Positions 1-7,889 of a stretch of 16,908 bases of DNA are shown here, in pieces. Under the pieces are notes generated by a model. That model saw nothing but the letters and a program-made list of their open reading frames with translations. It did not search any database and was not told the DNA's origin. Both the position numbers and the translations under genes were made by a program. Source of the DNA: Desulfobulbaceae bacterium UBA2775. GTDB taxonomy: Bacteria > Desulfobacterota > Desulfobulbia > Desulfobulbales > Desulfocapsaceae. Numbering within the stretch: position 1 is the first letter of the stretch; each line of letters begins with the position of its first letter. The stretch covers positions 1 through 16,908 of the forward strand of contig DEIL01000321.1 in NCBI GenBank assembly GCA_002352445.1, written 5' to 3'.

Positions 1-687
1 AGCATACATTTCATATTCGTAGTCAAGTCCATCCTGCAGGCTGGTCTGCATACCCTTGTTGATTGCCTGTTTAGCGAGTTTCAGCGCCGCTGAACTTTTG
101 CCGGCAATCTTTTCCGCAATCTCTTTTGCCACTATCATCAGCTCATCCATGGCAACAACACGGTTGACGAGCCCGATTCTGTCAGCCTCATCGGCCCGAA
201 TTATATCACCGGTAAAGATAAGCTCCTTTGCCCTGCAAACCCCGATAAGACGCTGCAGACGCTGAGTTCCTCCACCTCCGGGAATAATACCAAGATTTAT
301 TTCCGGCTGACCGAATTTTGCCTTTTCCGAAGCAATGATCAGATCACAAGCCATGGCAATCTCACAACCTCCGCCGAGACAGAAACCGTTCACCGCCGCG
401 ATAACAGGTTTAGCGAGTTTTTCAACTATGGACCCCAGCCGAACGATGTTATGCGCCGCGTAGGAGGTTGTTGCGTGAAACTCCTTGATGTCAGAACCTG
501 CAACAAAGGATTTTCCTGAACCGGTCAAAATCAGTACTTTTATCGTCTCATCTTCTTCCACACCTTTTGCTGCCGCAGCAAATTCGGCCCGAGTCTTGAT
601 GTTGAGGGCGTTCATCGCCTCAGGACGGTTGAAGGTTATAACAGCAATATTTCCCTCTTTTTCAAAAATGATATTCTCGTAAGCCAT
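1..687 (-). CDS. Enoyl-CoA hydratase/isomerase (crotonase family), 3' end cut by window edge
   Basis: The reading frame stays open from an ATG at 687 to the left edge, giving 229 residues. The family is usually about 260 long, so roughly 30 C-terminal residues lie outside. The fold markers are clear: an AGSDIKE oxyanion-hole segment at residues 63-69, GGGCE ending in Glu109, and QPEINLG with Glu129. The two Glu are 20 residues apart, as are Glu144 and Glu164 of rat mitochondrial enoyl-CoA hydratase, so true hydration of a 2-enoyl-CoA is likely rather than a catalytically altered crotonase. No signal peptide is seen, so it should be cytoplasmic. A GGGGAAGGA stretch just upstream serves as ribosome binding site. 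The start lies 11 nt after the acyl-CoA synthetase alpha stop, so it is probably co-transcribed. Its place at the end of a CoA-ligase/SDR cluster suggests a beta-oxidation-like step. The exact substrate cannot be read from the sequence. Confidence 0.9.
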   Translation of the reverse strand, partial: MAYENIIFEKEGNIAVITFNRPEAMNALNIKTRAEFAAAAKGVEEDETIKVLILTGSGKSFVAGSDIKEFHATTSYAAHNIVRLGSIVEKLAKPVIAAVNGFCLGGGCEIAMACDLIIASEKAKFGQPEINLGIIPGGGGTQRLQRLIGVCRAKELIFTGDIIRADEADRIGLVNRVVAMDELMIVAKEIAEKIAGKSSAALKLAKQAINKGMQTSLQDGLDYEYEMYA

Positions 688-698
688 ATCCTTCCCCT

Positions 699-2081
699 TT
701 AAGCTTTTGTTTTCTGCTGACGAATGCCATACTCACACAATTTACTCAAACCCTTTACCCCGGAAATCAGAGAGGGAAATACCGGCAGATCTTTGCCCAT
801 CTCATCCATGATGACGTTTTTATACCTGTTGTATCCGACGATCATACAGACAACCACAGGCTTACCGACCTCCTGCACAATTTTCTGTATTATTTTTTTC
901 TGAACAGCTTCCTGGGTATATTCAAAACCTGCAAGAATGATTACCGCAGCGTCTATGTTTGCATCTTTAAACGCATCCGGGAAAGTTGTTTCCAGGGTTT
1001 TTGTAAAACCGATTTTAGTTACGCTAAAATACAAGTCGACAGGATTTGATACAGGTGTATCGAACATATCCTTCAACTTATCAGTTGTTTCAGGTGCCAG
1101 TTTGGGGAGTTCCAGTCCATGACTCGCACACAGATCAGAAACGTTAACACCGACGCTTCCTGCCAGGGTGATCACTGCGATGCGATTACCTTTGGGAAGT
1201 GGTTGAGTTGAAAAAACCTTGGCAAAATCTTTCAATTCAGTGAAATCATCGGCCATGATCATACCTGTCTGTTTAACTGCCGCTTCTACAATTTTGGCAT
1301 TACTGGCAATACTGCCGGTATGACTCATGGCTGCTCTGGCGCCGGCTTCCGTACGTCCCCCGCTGAGAAAAATAACCGGTTTTTCGGCTGCTACTTTCTT
1401 GGCGATCCTGGTGAGATTTCTTCCATCACTTACGGTTTCCAGGTACATTGAAATGACATCTACATCATCTTCATTACCAAAGTATTCCAGCAGGTCATTT
1501 TCATTGACATCGCATTTATTACCAAAGGAACATACTTTATTGATGTTCAAACTTTCATTTTCCACGATATCCGAGGCCATTCCAGCCGCTAAAAGACCGG
1601 ATTGTCCAAGAAGCACTACGTTCCCCCGAGCGACTTTTTTGGTCATTGGGTAAATGGATGTGACAATATCCCGTGAAACTATACCGGAGCAGTTTGGTCC
1701 CATAACTCGAATATCGTTTTTCTTTGCTATATCAACGATCTGCTGCTGAAAAATCTTACCGTCCCCACCCATTTCTGAAAATCCGGCAGACTCAATAATT
1801 ACCGCTTTAACTCCCTTTTTGGCACATTCTTCCATCGTTGCAACAGTAAGCTTTGGAGTGGGAAGAGCCGTGACAACCAGGTCAACTTCAGCAGGTATTT
1901 CTGTTATCGATTTGTATACTTTATATCCTAGTATCTCATCTGATTTCGGATTTACCGGATAAACGTCTCCACTGAAATCGCTACCCACAATATTGTTGAC
2001 AATGACATAGCCCAGCTTTCCGGGAGTACCGCTTGCCCCGATAACCGCCACAGATTTCGGTTTAAAAAATAGTTCCATCAT
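699..2081 (-). CDS. Acyl-CoA synthetase (ADP/NDP-forming), alpha subunit
   Basis: This is the CoA-binding and phospho-histidine subunit of an ADP-forming acyl-CoA synthetase, which interconverts acyl-CoA + ADP + Pi and acid + CoA + ATP. With the ATG at 2081 it has 460 residues, close to archaeal acetyl-CoA synthetase (ADP-forming) alpha subunits. The N-terminus is a CoA-binding Rossmann fold (VAVIGASGTPG). Succinyl-CoA-ligase-like domains follow, with GPNCSG and GQSG loops. The motif MSHTGS carries His254, which matches the catalytic phospho-histidine of this family (about 257 in Pyrococcus). An alternative TTG at 2162 would overlap the beta stop as TTGA and add 27 charged, low-complexity residues. 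I prefer 2081 because the Rossmann fold starts there and AAGGACGG lies about 10 nt upstream. A second ATG follows directly at 2078. Together with the adjacent beta gene it forms a split two-subunit enzyme. The acyl specificity is unknown. Confidence 0.88.
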   Translation of the reverse strand: MMELFFKPKSVAVIGASGTPGKLGYVIVNNIVGSDFSGDVYPVNPKSDEILGYKVYKSITEIPAEVDLVVTALPTPKLTVATMEECAKKGVKAVIIESAGFSEMGGDGKIFQQQIVDIAKKNDIRVMGPNCSGIVSRDIVTSIYPMTKKVARGNVVLLGQSGLLAAGMASDIVENESLNINKVCSFGNKCDVNENDLLEYFGNEDDVDVISMYLETVSDGRNLTRIAKKVAAEKPVIFLSGGRTEAGARAAMSHTGSIASNAKIVEAAVKQTGMIMADDFTELKDFAKVFSTQPLPKGNRIAVITLAGSVGVNVSDLCASHGLELPKLAPETTDKLKDMFDTPVSNPVDLYFSVTKIGFTKTLETTFPDAFKDANIDAAVIILAGFEYTQEAVQKKIIQKIVQEVGKPVVVCMIVGYNRYKNVIMDEMGKDLPVFPSLISGVKGLSKLCEYGIRQQKTKA

Positions 2082-2158
2082 AATTGTACCGTCCTTGTTT
2101 TCATCACGTCGTTTTGTGCTGTTATTTTCGAATGGGTCATGATCATTTCTGTCTGTGC

Positions 2159-2854
2159 TCAAGATGACAGGATTATCCTGGCATCAACTACCACCGCCCC
2201 ATCCTTATATGCAAAGACCGGATTCATATCAATTTCTTCAATTCCCGGAGTTACATTGACAAAGTCGGATAATTTCACAAGCATATCGCGCAGACAGTCC
2301 ACATCAGCCGGATCCTGGCCGCGATACCCTTCGAGAAGCTTTTTGCCCTGGATCTCGCTGGTCATGTCAACTGCATCCCCTTTTTCTATTGGTACTATTC
2401 TAAAGGATACATCTTTCAGTACCTCAACCAGCACTCCACCAAGACCAAACATCACAACAGGCCCAAAGCTGGCATCTTTTATCATACCCATAATGATCTC
2501 AGTACCTGTCTTTGCCATGCCCTGAACTGCAACTCCTTCGATGTTTGCATCAGGTGCATAAGCTTTACAGGATGTCATGATCTCGTCATATGCCTGCTTA
2601 ACGGCTTCTTTATCGGCCAGGTTAACTTTCACACCACCCGAGTCACTTTTATGGGTAATATCCACAGATGAAACTTTCAGTACCACCGGATAGCCAATCT
2701 CATCACTTATGGAAACGGCCTGTTCTTTCGTTGAGGCGAGCACTGTAGGTGTACAGTTGATTCCAGCCTCACTGAGGATCTGCTTGGCCTCAATCTCGGT
2801 GAGTACCGTCCTTTTTTCTTCCTGGGCTCTACTCAATATTTGAGCTGTAGTCAT
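2159..2854 (-). CDS. Acyl-CoA synthetase (ADP/NDP-forming), beta subunit (ATP-grasp)
   Basis: The product has 231 residues, the normal length for the stand-alone ATP-grasp subunit of ADP-forming acyl-CoA synthetases. It binds the nucleotide and transfers phosphate via the phospho-histidine of the alpha subunit. Visible marks are the N-terminal helix with LTEIEAKQILSEAGI, a VVLKVSS strand, DITHKSDSGGV containing His68 (the position of the second conserved histidine in this family), GPVVMFGLGG with LVEVLKDVSFR, and the metal-site end EIDMNPVF. The ATG at 2854 has AGGAAG 5-6 nt upstream. The gene precedes alpha and ends at the TTG/TGA overlap at 2159-2162, 78 nt before the preferred alpha start. 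In this operon the pair could either activate a carboxylic acid or recover ATP from a CoA thioester product; the sequence does not decide which. Confidence 0.88.
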   Translation of the reverse strand: MTTAQILSRAQEEKRTVLTEIEAKQILSEAGINCTPTVLASTKEQAVSISDEIGYPVVLKVSSVDITHKSDSGGVKVNLADKEAVKQAYDEIMTSCKAYAPDANIEGVAVQGMAKTGTEIIMGMIKDASFGPVVMFGLGGVLVEVLKDVSFRIVPIEKGDAVDMTSEIQGKKLLEGYRGQDPADVDCLRDMLVKLSDFVNVTPGIEEIDMNPVFAYKDGAVVVDARIILSS

Positions 2855-2902
2855 CGATTCTTCCTCACTTGAAAATTTATCAATCGGTCCTCTTCTTTTC
2901 TA

Positions 2903-3670
2903 TCAGGCAGCAGTAAGCCCACCATCAACATAGATGGTCTGACCTGAAACAAAACTTGCCGCATCGGAGACAAGATAAATCACCGCACCAGCCATATCTT
3001 CTGGCATTCCTATTCTTCCCAGAGGGATTGCTGCGGCATACTTGGCGGCAAGTTCAGGATTCTCGGCGATATGTCTGGTTCCCGGAGTAATTACCAGAGC
3101 AGGCCCGAGTGCATTGACGCGAATACCGTGAGGTGCCCATTCGAGGGCCAGGGCCTTTGTAATCAACTCAACCGCACCTTTTGTTGCACAATAGCCGCTA
3201 TTTCCACCAGTAAAACCACGAATCCCACGAACAGAAGATAAATTGACAATGGCTCCTCCTTTCTGATCACGCATCACCCTGCCAACTGCTTTACAGGCGA
3301 TCATGGTTCCTTCAACATTAACTTTAAAAAGTTTTTCCCAGTCTTCTACAGGATAGTCAAAGGCATCATGTTTAATATTCATCCCCATGGCGTTGACAAG
3401 GATATCGATTCTGCCATATTTTTCGACGACCTTATCCACCAGACTCTGCATGGAGGATTCATCGGTGACATCGGACGTAATAGCAATAGCCTTATTTCCG
3501 GATTCATCTGTGATTTTCCTGGCAACCGCATCAATTGCTTCCTGATTCCTGCTGGAAACCACAACAGTAGCTCCATGAATCCCTAGCCCCAGTGCCAATG
3601 CTTCTCCGATACCACCAGCGCCACCAGTGACAATTGCTATCTTTCCATCAAGTTTAAATATATCTTTCAT
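2903..3670 (-). CDS. Short-chain dehydrogenase/reductase (SDR), probably NADP-dependent
   Basis: This is a classical 255-residue SDR. The coenzyme motif TGGAGGIG is at residues 15-22. Arg41 follows the second strand (SSR), which usually favours NADP(H). An acidic SDV is at 66-68, and NAMG at 93-96 replaces the common NNAG. The catalytic set is Asn118, Ser146, Tyr160 and Lys164 (GYCATK). The C-terminus VSGQTIYVDGG is typical of the FabG/glucose-dehydrogenase-like branch. It should catalyse a reversible carbonyl/alcohol step in the cytoplasm. Its neighbours are a transhydroxylase-like Mo enzyme and acyl-CoA enzymes. An SDR has been reported as the phloroglucinol reductase of anaerobic trihydroxybenzene degradation, so a ring reductase or a hydroxy-oxo-acid dehydrogenase are both possible roles here. 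That is inference from context, since SDR substrates cannot be read from motifs. The start is the ATG at 3670, preceded by a purine-rich AAAAAGGAG-type site. Confidence 0.88.
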   Translation of the reverse strand: MKDIFKLDGKIAIVTGGAGGIGEALALGLGIHGATVVVSSRNQEAIDAVARKITDESGNKAIAITSDVTDESSMQSLVDKVVEKYGRIDILVNAMGMNIKHDAFDYPVEDWEKLFKVNVEGTMIACKAVGRVMRDQKGGAIVNLSSVRGIRGFTGGNSGYCATKGAVELITKALALEWAPHGIRVNALGPALVITPGTRHIAENPELAAKYAAAIPLGRIGMPEDMAGAVIYLVSDAASFVSGQTIYVDGGLTAA

Positions 3671-3733
3671 TACTCAGCTCCTTTTTGCATACGAAATTGC
3701 ATACTATTTTGAACTCGTAAAAAGTCCCTCATA

Positions 3734-3822
3734 TCGTCATTCCCTGGCAGGCTGGAGATAAGCGAAGACTTCAATTCAGGATCCTGCTCATAACTGGATC
3801 CCCGCCTGCGCGGGGATGACAA
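3734..3822. repeat. Dispersed palindromic intergenic repeat (GTCATTCC...GGGGATGAC type)
   Basis: The ends are imperfect inverted copies: TCGTCATTCCCTGGCAGG on the left, and on the right the complement of TTGTCATCCCCGCGCAGG. The core holds GGATCCCCGCCTGCGCGGGGATGAC, which can fold on itself. Elements with these ends are common between genes of many proteobacteria and are thought to be small mobile palindromes. It lies between the cupin and SDR genes, where its transcript would form a strong hairpin and could split the operon into two expression levels. The rest of the 3671-3952 gap shows no gene. Confidence 0.6.
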
Positions 3823-3952
3823 ATCTGCTGGATCTTATTTCTCTTTTATTATCAACGTATTAAAACTACTTCCACAGAATTTTCTGAGTTTCATACGCAA
3901 TCAGAAAAATTTAAGCTTTTACGCGCTTGTCGTACTGTTATAACAAAAAAAA

Positions 3953-4282
3953 TCAAGGAGTAACGATGGTTACCAGCACTTCTGCAGGCTTACCACCATT
4001 AATTACCATATCCCTTTCCTCACCTGGAGCGATGTAGATTAAGTCTCCCTCGTTTAAGATATGCTTTTCATCCGGCCCACAAACAGTAATGGACCCTTTA
4101 ACCACATAGTAAATCCTCTCCTTTGGAGAAGAACTCATTTCTGCGCCGCCATTGGGCTGGAAGTATGAGTAACAAAGTGTTGTACGTTTTGACTCGGCTT
4201 CAGTTATCTTTTGCAGCCCATATACTTCAGAATGTTTTGCCGCATCATACTGCTTTCCCTCTGCATCTTTTACACTAATCAT
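3953..4282 (-). CDS. Small cupin-domain protein with degenerate metal site
   Basis: A single-domain cupin of 109 residues, counted from the second of two adjacent ATGs (4282). The site GAGGA is 5 nt from this ATG and only 2 nt from the first ATG at 4285. The cupin beta-barrel pattern is clear: PNGGAEMSSSPKERIYYVVKGSI for motif 1 and GDLIYIAPGEERDMVING for motif 2. The usual His-x-His pair of motif 1 and the His of motif 2 are absent; only the Glu (KER) is kept. A normal Fe or Mn dioxygenase-type centre is therefore unlikely, and a binding, isomerase or accessory role is more plausible. The gene lies 76 nt after the small transhydroxylase subunit in the same direction and is probably in its transcript. 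No specific function is recognised. Confidence 0.75.
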   Translation of the reverse strand: MISVKDAEGKQYDAAKHSEVYGLQKITEAESKRTTLCYSYFQPNGGAEMSSSPKERIYYVVKGSITVCGPDEKHILNEGDLIYIAPGEERDMVINGGKPAEVLVTIVTP

Positions 4283-4358
4283 CATCGTCCTCTAGAAGAG
4301 TAATATTGGGAAAACTCCAACTCGACCTCCTTTGAAGTTCTCCCAGGAAGTTATCTCA

Positions 4359-5195
4359 TTATCTCGGTTCCAGAACTATTTCACCCAAGTTAACATCCTT
4401 AAACATTTTGATTTCTATATCCCTTGACTCATAGCCATCGGCCGAAACAGTAACTTTATAACTTCCATAGTTCTCCAACCCCTCAAATTCAAAATCGCCA
4501 AAGAGATCGGTGACAGTCTCAAGATCAAGGTCGCCTCCACTCAATTTAACACTTACACCCGGAGCACATTCTCCTTCCTGCCCCCTAAACACCACTTCCC
4601 CGGCAACAAACCGTTTAGGAATCCCAACATATTTCACCAGTGGTTTAGTCTCAAATTCCGGATGGTAGTCTTCAACAGGAAGTTTTACCGTAAGTTGTGC
4701 AATTTCACTCTGTGGGTCATCCAGATCACCAAAGACCATGGCTCCTGTCGGGCAGGATTCCACGCATCGAGGCAATTTCACACCCTCATCCAGACGGTGG
4801 GCACAAAATGTGCATTTCTGGGGGATCTGTTTTTCCTCATTCCAGTATATAACCCTGTATGGGCAGGCATTTACAATTCTTTCCTGTCCTTTCGCTTTTT
4901 CCGGGTCAATAATTACTATGCCGTCTTCCCTGCGATATACAGCACCGTTTTTTGCGGCATCAATACAGGGTGCTGTTTCACAATTCATGCATGGCGTGGG
5001 AATATAGGAGAGCTTGGGTTTCGGATATGTACCCCGTTCAATTTCCTTCATTTTCAGCCAGAATTGGTCATTCAAAGGCTGCGCTGCCGAATAGGGAAGG
5101 TAATCATTTCCATAATATTCATCTCGACAGGCAAGGAAGCAGTTATAGCAACCGTTGCATTTGGTAACATCTATCAGTATGGAGTATCGTGACAT
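4359..5195 (-). CDS. Iron-sulfur subunit of a transhydroxylase-like molybdopterin oxidoreductase
   Basis: This 278-residue protein has a ferredoxin part and a separate C-terminal beta domain. Twelve cysteines (13, 16, 19, 23, 69, 72, 77, 111, 128, 131, 144, 148) are arranged to hold three [4Fe-4S] clusters. Usual DMSO-reductase-family beta subunits have four. Residues from about 197 to 278 form a carboxypeptidase-regulatory/transthyretin-like domain (VVFRGQEG... GDFEFEGL... YKVTVSADGYES). Three clusters, this extra barrel and a length near 274 are hallmarks of the small subunit of Pelobacter acidigallici pyrogallol-phloroglucinol transhydroxylase. There is no Tat or Sec signal, so the enzyme is cytoplasmic. 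The start at 5195 lies just after the large-subunit stop at 5200, with its GGAGGG site inside the end of that gene, so translation is probably coupled. The clusters may be structural or carry electrons, depending on whether the enzyme is a transhydroxylase or a hydroxylase. Confidence 0.9.
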   Translation of the reverse strand: MSRYSILIDVTKCNGCYNCFLACRDEYYGNDYLPYSAAQPLNDQFWLKMKEIERGTYPKPKLSYIPTPCMNCETAPCIDAAKNGAVYRREDGIVIIDPEKAKGQERIVNACPYRVIYWNEEKQIPQKCTFCAHRLDEGVKLPRCVESCPTGAMVFGDLDDPQSEIAQLTVKLPVEDYHPEFETKPLVKYVGIPKRFVAGEVVFRGQEGECAPGVSVKLSGGDLDLETVTDLFGDFEFEGLENYGSYKVTVSADGYESRDIEIKMFKDVNLGEIVLEPR

Positions 5196-5199
5196 TCTA

Positions 5200-7716
5200 T
5201 TAGCCCTCCCATTTTTCGATTTCGATCAGACACGAATTCGGTGTCATGCCCGGAACATTTTTAGATACCATACGTGAAGGCGTCAGCATATTAACACAAC
5301 CGCCTCTATCCGGAGAATCAGCATTACCGGGAACAAGCGGATCATATTTTGCCGATGAGGCATAGCTGTGAATAACACCAGGTCGTATCCTTTCAGTAAT
5401 CACAGCGATACAGAGTACCGATGCGCGGTGATTATGGAGGCGGACAATATCGCCGCTCTGGATACCACGCAGCTCGGCATCCTCGGAACTGATCCGTGCA
5501 GGCCACCAGGCATAGCCGTCTTTTTTAATGCGATGCACCGGAATATCATCAAGCCAGTCGGTATGTTTATCGTAGTGACAATGAAAGGTAAAGCGAGGGT
5601 GTGACGAGAGCAGCTGCAGTGGATATTTTTTGTACATCCCACTGTGATGCCCTTCCCAGCTTGGTATATAGTGAGGAGATATCGGTCGTTCCTCATCATC
5701 GGGGAAATTTGCTTTCAGACTCTCCGAGACAAACTCGATCTTGCCGCTGTAGGTTCCAAGCTCCTTAGCTTTTTCTGTATTGCGTTTGGGGTTATTTGTA
5801 TCAGGCGTGTCACAGTCGCGTCCTTCAGCAAACCACCTGAGAGAAGGTGTCGATTTATAATCTTCTGAAATATTGATGATCTGATAGCCTTTCTTGTCAA
5901 ATTCCTCCCAGCTTATCATTCCTTTCAGATCCGAAGAATCATAAAAAGCCTTGACCCAATCGAGTTCAGTCCGTCCATCTGTAAACTCCTCCTCGGTACC
6001 AAGACGCTCGGAAATCAACCTGAATATCTCATAATCCGACTTGGATTCCCAGAGAGGATCTATACATTTTTGCTGACGTACAACAATCCTGTAATTGCAC
6101 CCACTGCTTGCATGACAGGTGTAGCCACCACAGGCTCCCCATTCGCCAACATCATCACGTTCAAAGTTGGTACAGGCCGGAAGAATAATATCAGCCATCC
6201 TGGTTTCACTGTTAAACCAGATGTCCTGGTTGACAACAAATTCAAGTTTCGGGCTCTGGTACATTCTTACCCATTTGGTTGTATCACTCATGGTTCCCAT
6301 AAATGAACCGCCATAGCGATAAAACAGCTTGATTTCAGAATACCCTTCCATGGGATATTCAAAATGTGTGAACTGCTGTTCCAGAGACTGGCCACAAAAA
6401 CCTTCACCGTACCAGCTGACAGGAGGATCAAGAACGGCATCGGGGAGAGTGAGTCTGTATAACCGCTGCTTTGTCGGGTTCGTTGGTTTATATTTGGCAA
6501 TGTGTGCAGTGGAAACCCTGCCTTCAAGATCAGCATAGGCTGGAAACCAGTGTTTGGTATCCGAAGGTGCACCCATAGTGGTTCCCCAGATAGTACGTCC
6601 GGGTTTGCCAAGCCCCTGCATTCCCTGAAGCAGCACCATCATACGGGCCCATTCGGTGCCATAGGCCTGGCGGCAGGCACCGCCCTCTCCGCCACGGGCA
6701 CCACCAGACAAAATCGTCCGTTTGGCTGCCCATTCACGGGCCAGGGACCTTATTACTCTGGCCTTGACTCCCGATTCGCCCTCTGCCCATTCTGGGGTTT
6801 TCTCCTGCCCGTCTTCTTTTCCAAGAACATATTCTTTGAATTGATCGAAACCTATTGTTCTCTCCTTAACATACTCCTTGTCATAGATATCTTCAGTGAT
6901 CCAGACATGGGCAATGGCCATGGCAATACAGGTATCGGTACCGATCCTCGGGGAAATCCACTTACCCTCCATCACCCCGGCAGTAAAATTATGAAAAGGA
7001 TCAATAAAAACCATCTTGACTCCTTTTTCCTTCAGCCATTGACGCCAGAGTGCTGAATCCTGTCCTGTATATGTTCCCCTTGTTGTGTCGGGATCATTAG
7101 ACCAGAGAACGATCATCTCCGCATTTTGTAGAGAGTCTTCCAGCAGATCATATTGTTCAGGCATACCCAGGCGCCAGTAGAAGCCATAAGTATGTGTAGC
7201 CCCCCAGTGCCATCCTTCCCAGCTGTCAGGATTATCAAGAACAGGAGTGAACTCAAGCAGATTCATGAAGCGGGCAAACGGGCCCATTTTATAGCCCACA
7301 ATCCCCCAGTTATGGTGGGATGACGTCATACCACTTATAGCAGATCCACCATAGGTATCTTTAACCCGTTTGATCTCACCGGCAACAATATCCAGCGCCT
7401 CATCCCAGGAAATACGCTCATAGGGAGATTTTCCACGATTTTGTGGATTGCGCTCCCCATTCGGGTCAAAGTCTACTCTCTTCATCGGATACTTAATGCG
7501 CTCTTCAGAGTAGAGCCTGCGCCTGTCAGCATGGACATAGGGGGCCACTGCAAACTTTTTGGGTGGAGAATATTTTTGACCGCCCGCCTCAATCACCCAT
7601 GGTTTAAAATCTTCTTCTTCTGCAACCAATGGTCGCATCCGCGTGACTTTACCATCTTTGACATATACGCTGACAGGCCCGGCGTTGGTACAGTTGGTAA
7701 AAACTTGTTCACTCAT
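5200..7716 (-). CDS. Transhydroxylase-like molybdopterin enzyme, large catalytic subunit
   Basis: An 838-residue DMSO-reductase-family protein, close in length and pattern to the 875-residue large subunit of pyrogallol-phloroglucinol transhydroxylase. That enzyme moves hydroxyl groups between trihydroxybenzenes in the cytoplasm using bis-MGD molybdenum. The N-terminus has no four-cysteine Fe-S site and no Tat signal, as in that enzyme. From memory of its structure, the active-site residues match here as His134 (SSHHNWG), Asp164-Ser165-Trp166 (NPDSWEGW, Ser being the Mo ligand), Tyr394 (FPAYA), Cys529 and Tyr532 (ACGGY). At the place of its Trp354 this protein has Glu344 (RGGEGGACR). The end NSCLIEIEKWEG is also typical. 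A related possibility is a resorcinol- or dihydroxybenzoate-hydroxylase, which belong to the same subfamily. GGGAGG stands 7 nt before the ATG. It is the first gene of its cluster, divergent from an IclR regulator, so induction by an aromatic substrate is likely. Confidence 0.9.
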   Translation of the reverse strand: MSEQVFTNCTNAGPVSVYVKDGKVTRMRPLVAEEEDFKPWVIEAGGQKYSPPKKFAVAPYVHADRRRLYSEERIKYPMKRVDFDPNGERNPQNRGKSPYERISWDEALDIVAGEIKRVKDTYGGSAISGMTSSHHNWGIVGYKMGPFARFMNLLEFTPVLDNPDSWEGWHWGATHTYGFYWRLGMPEQYDLLEDSLQNAEMIVLWSNDPDTTRGTYTGQDSALWRQWLKEKGVKMVFIDPFHNFTAGVMEGKWISPRIGTDTCIAMAIAHVWITEDIYDKEYVKERTIGFDQFKEYVLGKEDGQEKTPEWAEGESGVKARVIRSLAREWAAKRTILSGGARGGEGGACRQAYGTEWARMMVLLQGMQGLGKPGRTIWGTTMGAPSDTKHWFPAYADLEGRVSTAHIAKYKPTNPTKQRLYRLTLPDAVLDPPVSWYGEGFCGQSLEQQFTHFEYPMEGYSEIKLFYRYGGSFMGTMSDTTKWVRMYQSPKLEFVVNQDIWFNSETRMADIILPACTNFERDDVGEWGACGGYTCHASSGCNYRIVVRQQKCIDPLWESKSDYEIFRLISERLGTEEEFTDGRTELDWVKAFYDSSDLKGMISWEEFDKKGYQIINISEDYKSTPSLRWFAEGRDCDTPDTNNPKRNTEKAKELGTYSGKIEFVSESLKANFPDDEERPISPHYIPSWEGHHSGMYKKYPLQLLSSHPRFTFHCHYDKHTDWLDDIPVHRIKKDGYAWWPARISSEDAELRGIQSGDIVRLHNHRASVLCIAVITERIRPGVIHSYASSAKYDPLVPGNADSPDRGGCVNMLTPSRMVSKNVPGMTPNSCLIEIEKWEG

Positions 7717-7828
7717 CTTTTAACCTCCCGGAGTTGATCATCTCTCTATTTACGGTATAAACTGGAGTGGTTGAGATCAGATTTTCTCTTTTTTCATATT
7801 ATCAGACCATCTCAAACAGACAAATAGA

Positions 7829-7842
7829 ACGACATGTGTCGT
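7829..7842. promoter_or_regulatory. Candidate operator, palindrome ACGACA-TG-TGTCGT
   Basis: Six-base perfect inverted arms around a 2-nt centre. The site lies about 30 nt downstream of the predicted minus-strand transcription start, inside the leader of the transhydroxylase transcript. A dimeric regulator such as the divergent IclR protein could bind here. Only the symmetry supports it. Confidence 0.35.
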
Positions 7843-7869
7843 ATGCTGAAAACCCAGTACCGTTATGCG

Positions 7870-7889
7870 GAACCATTCTACACTGGTTC
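7870..7889. promoter_or_regulatory. Candidate IclR operator, GAACCA-N8-TGGTTC
   Basis: A perfect 6+6 inverted repeat with an 8-nt spacer. The flanks add partial symmetry, GCG on one side and CGC on the other. It overlaps the -10 element and part of the spacer of the predicted minus-strand promoter, so a bound protein would block that promoter. IclR-family proteins bind short palindromes close to the promoters of divergent target genes. The link to the neighbouring regulator is inference. Confidence 0.45.

Noticed and set aside
4662..7056. Several long plus-strand ORFs opposite the transhydroxylase genes
   Set aside because: They are shadows of strongly family-conserved minus-strand genes and show no domains of their own.
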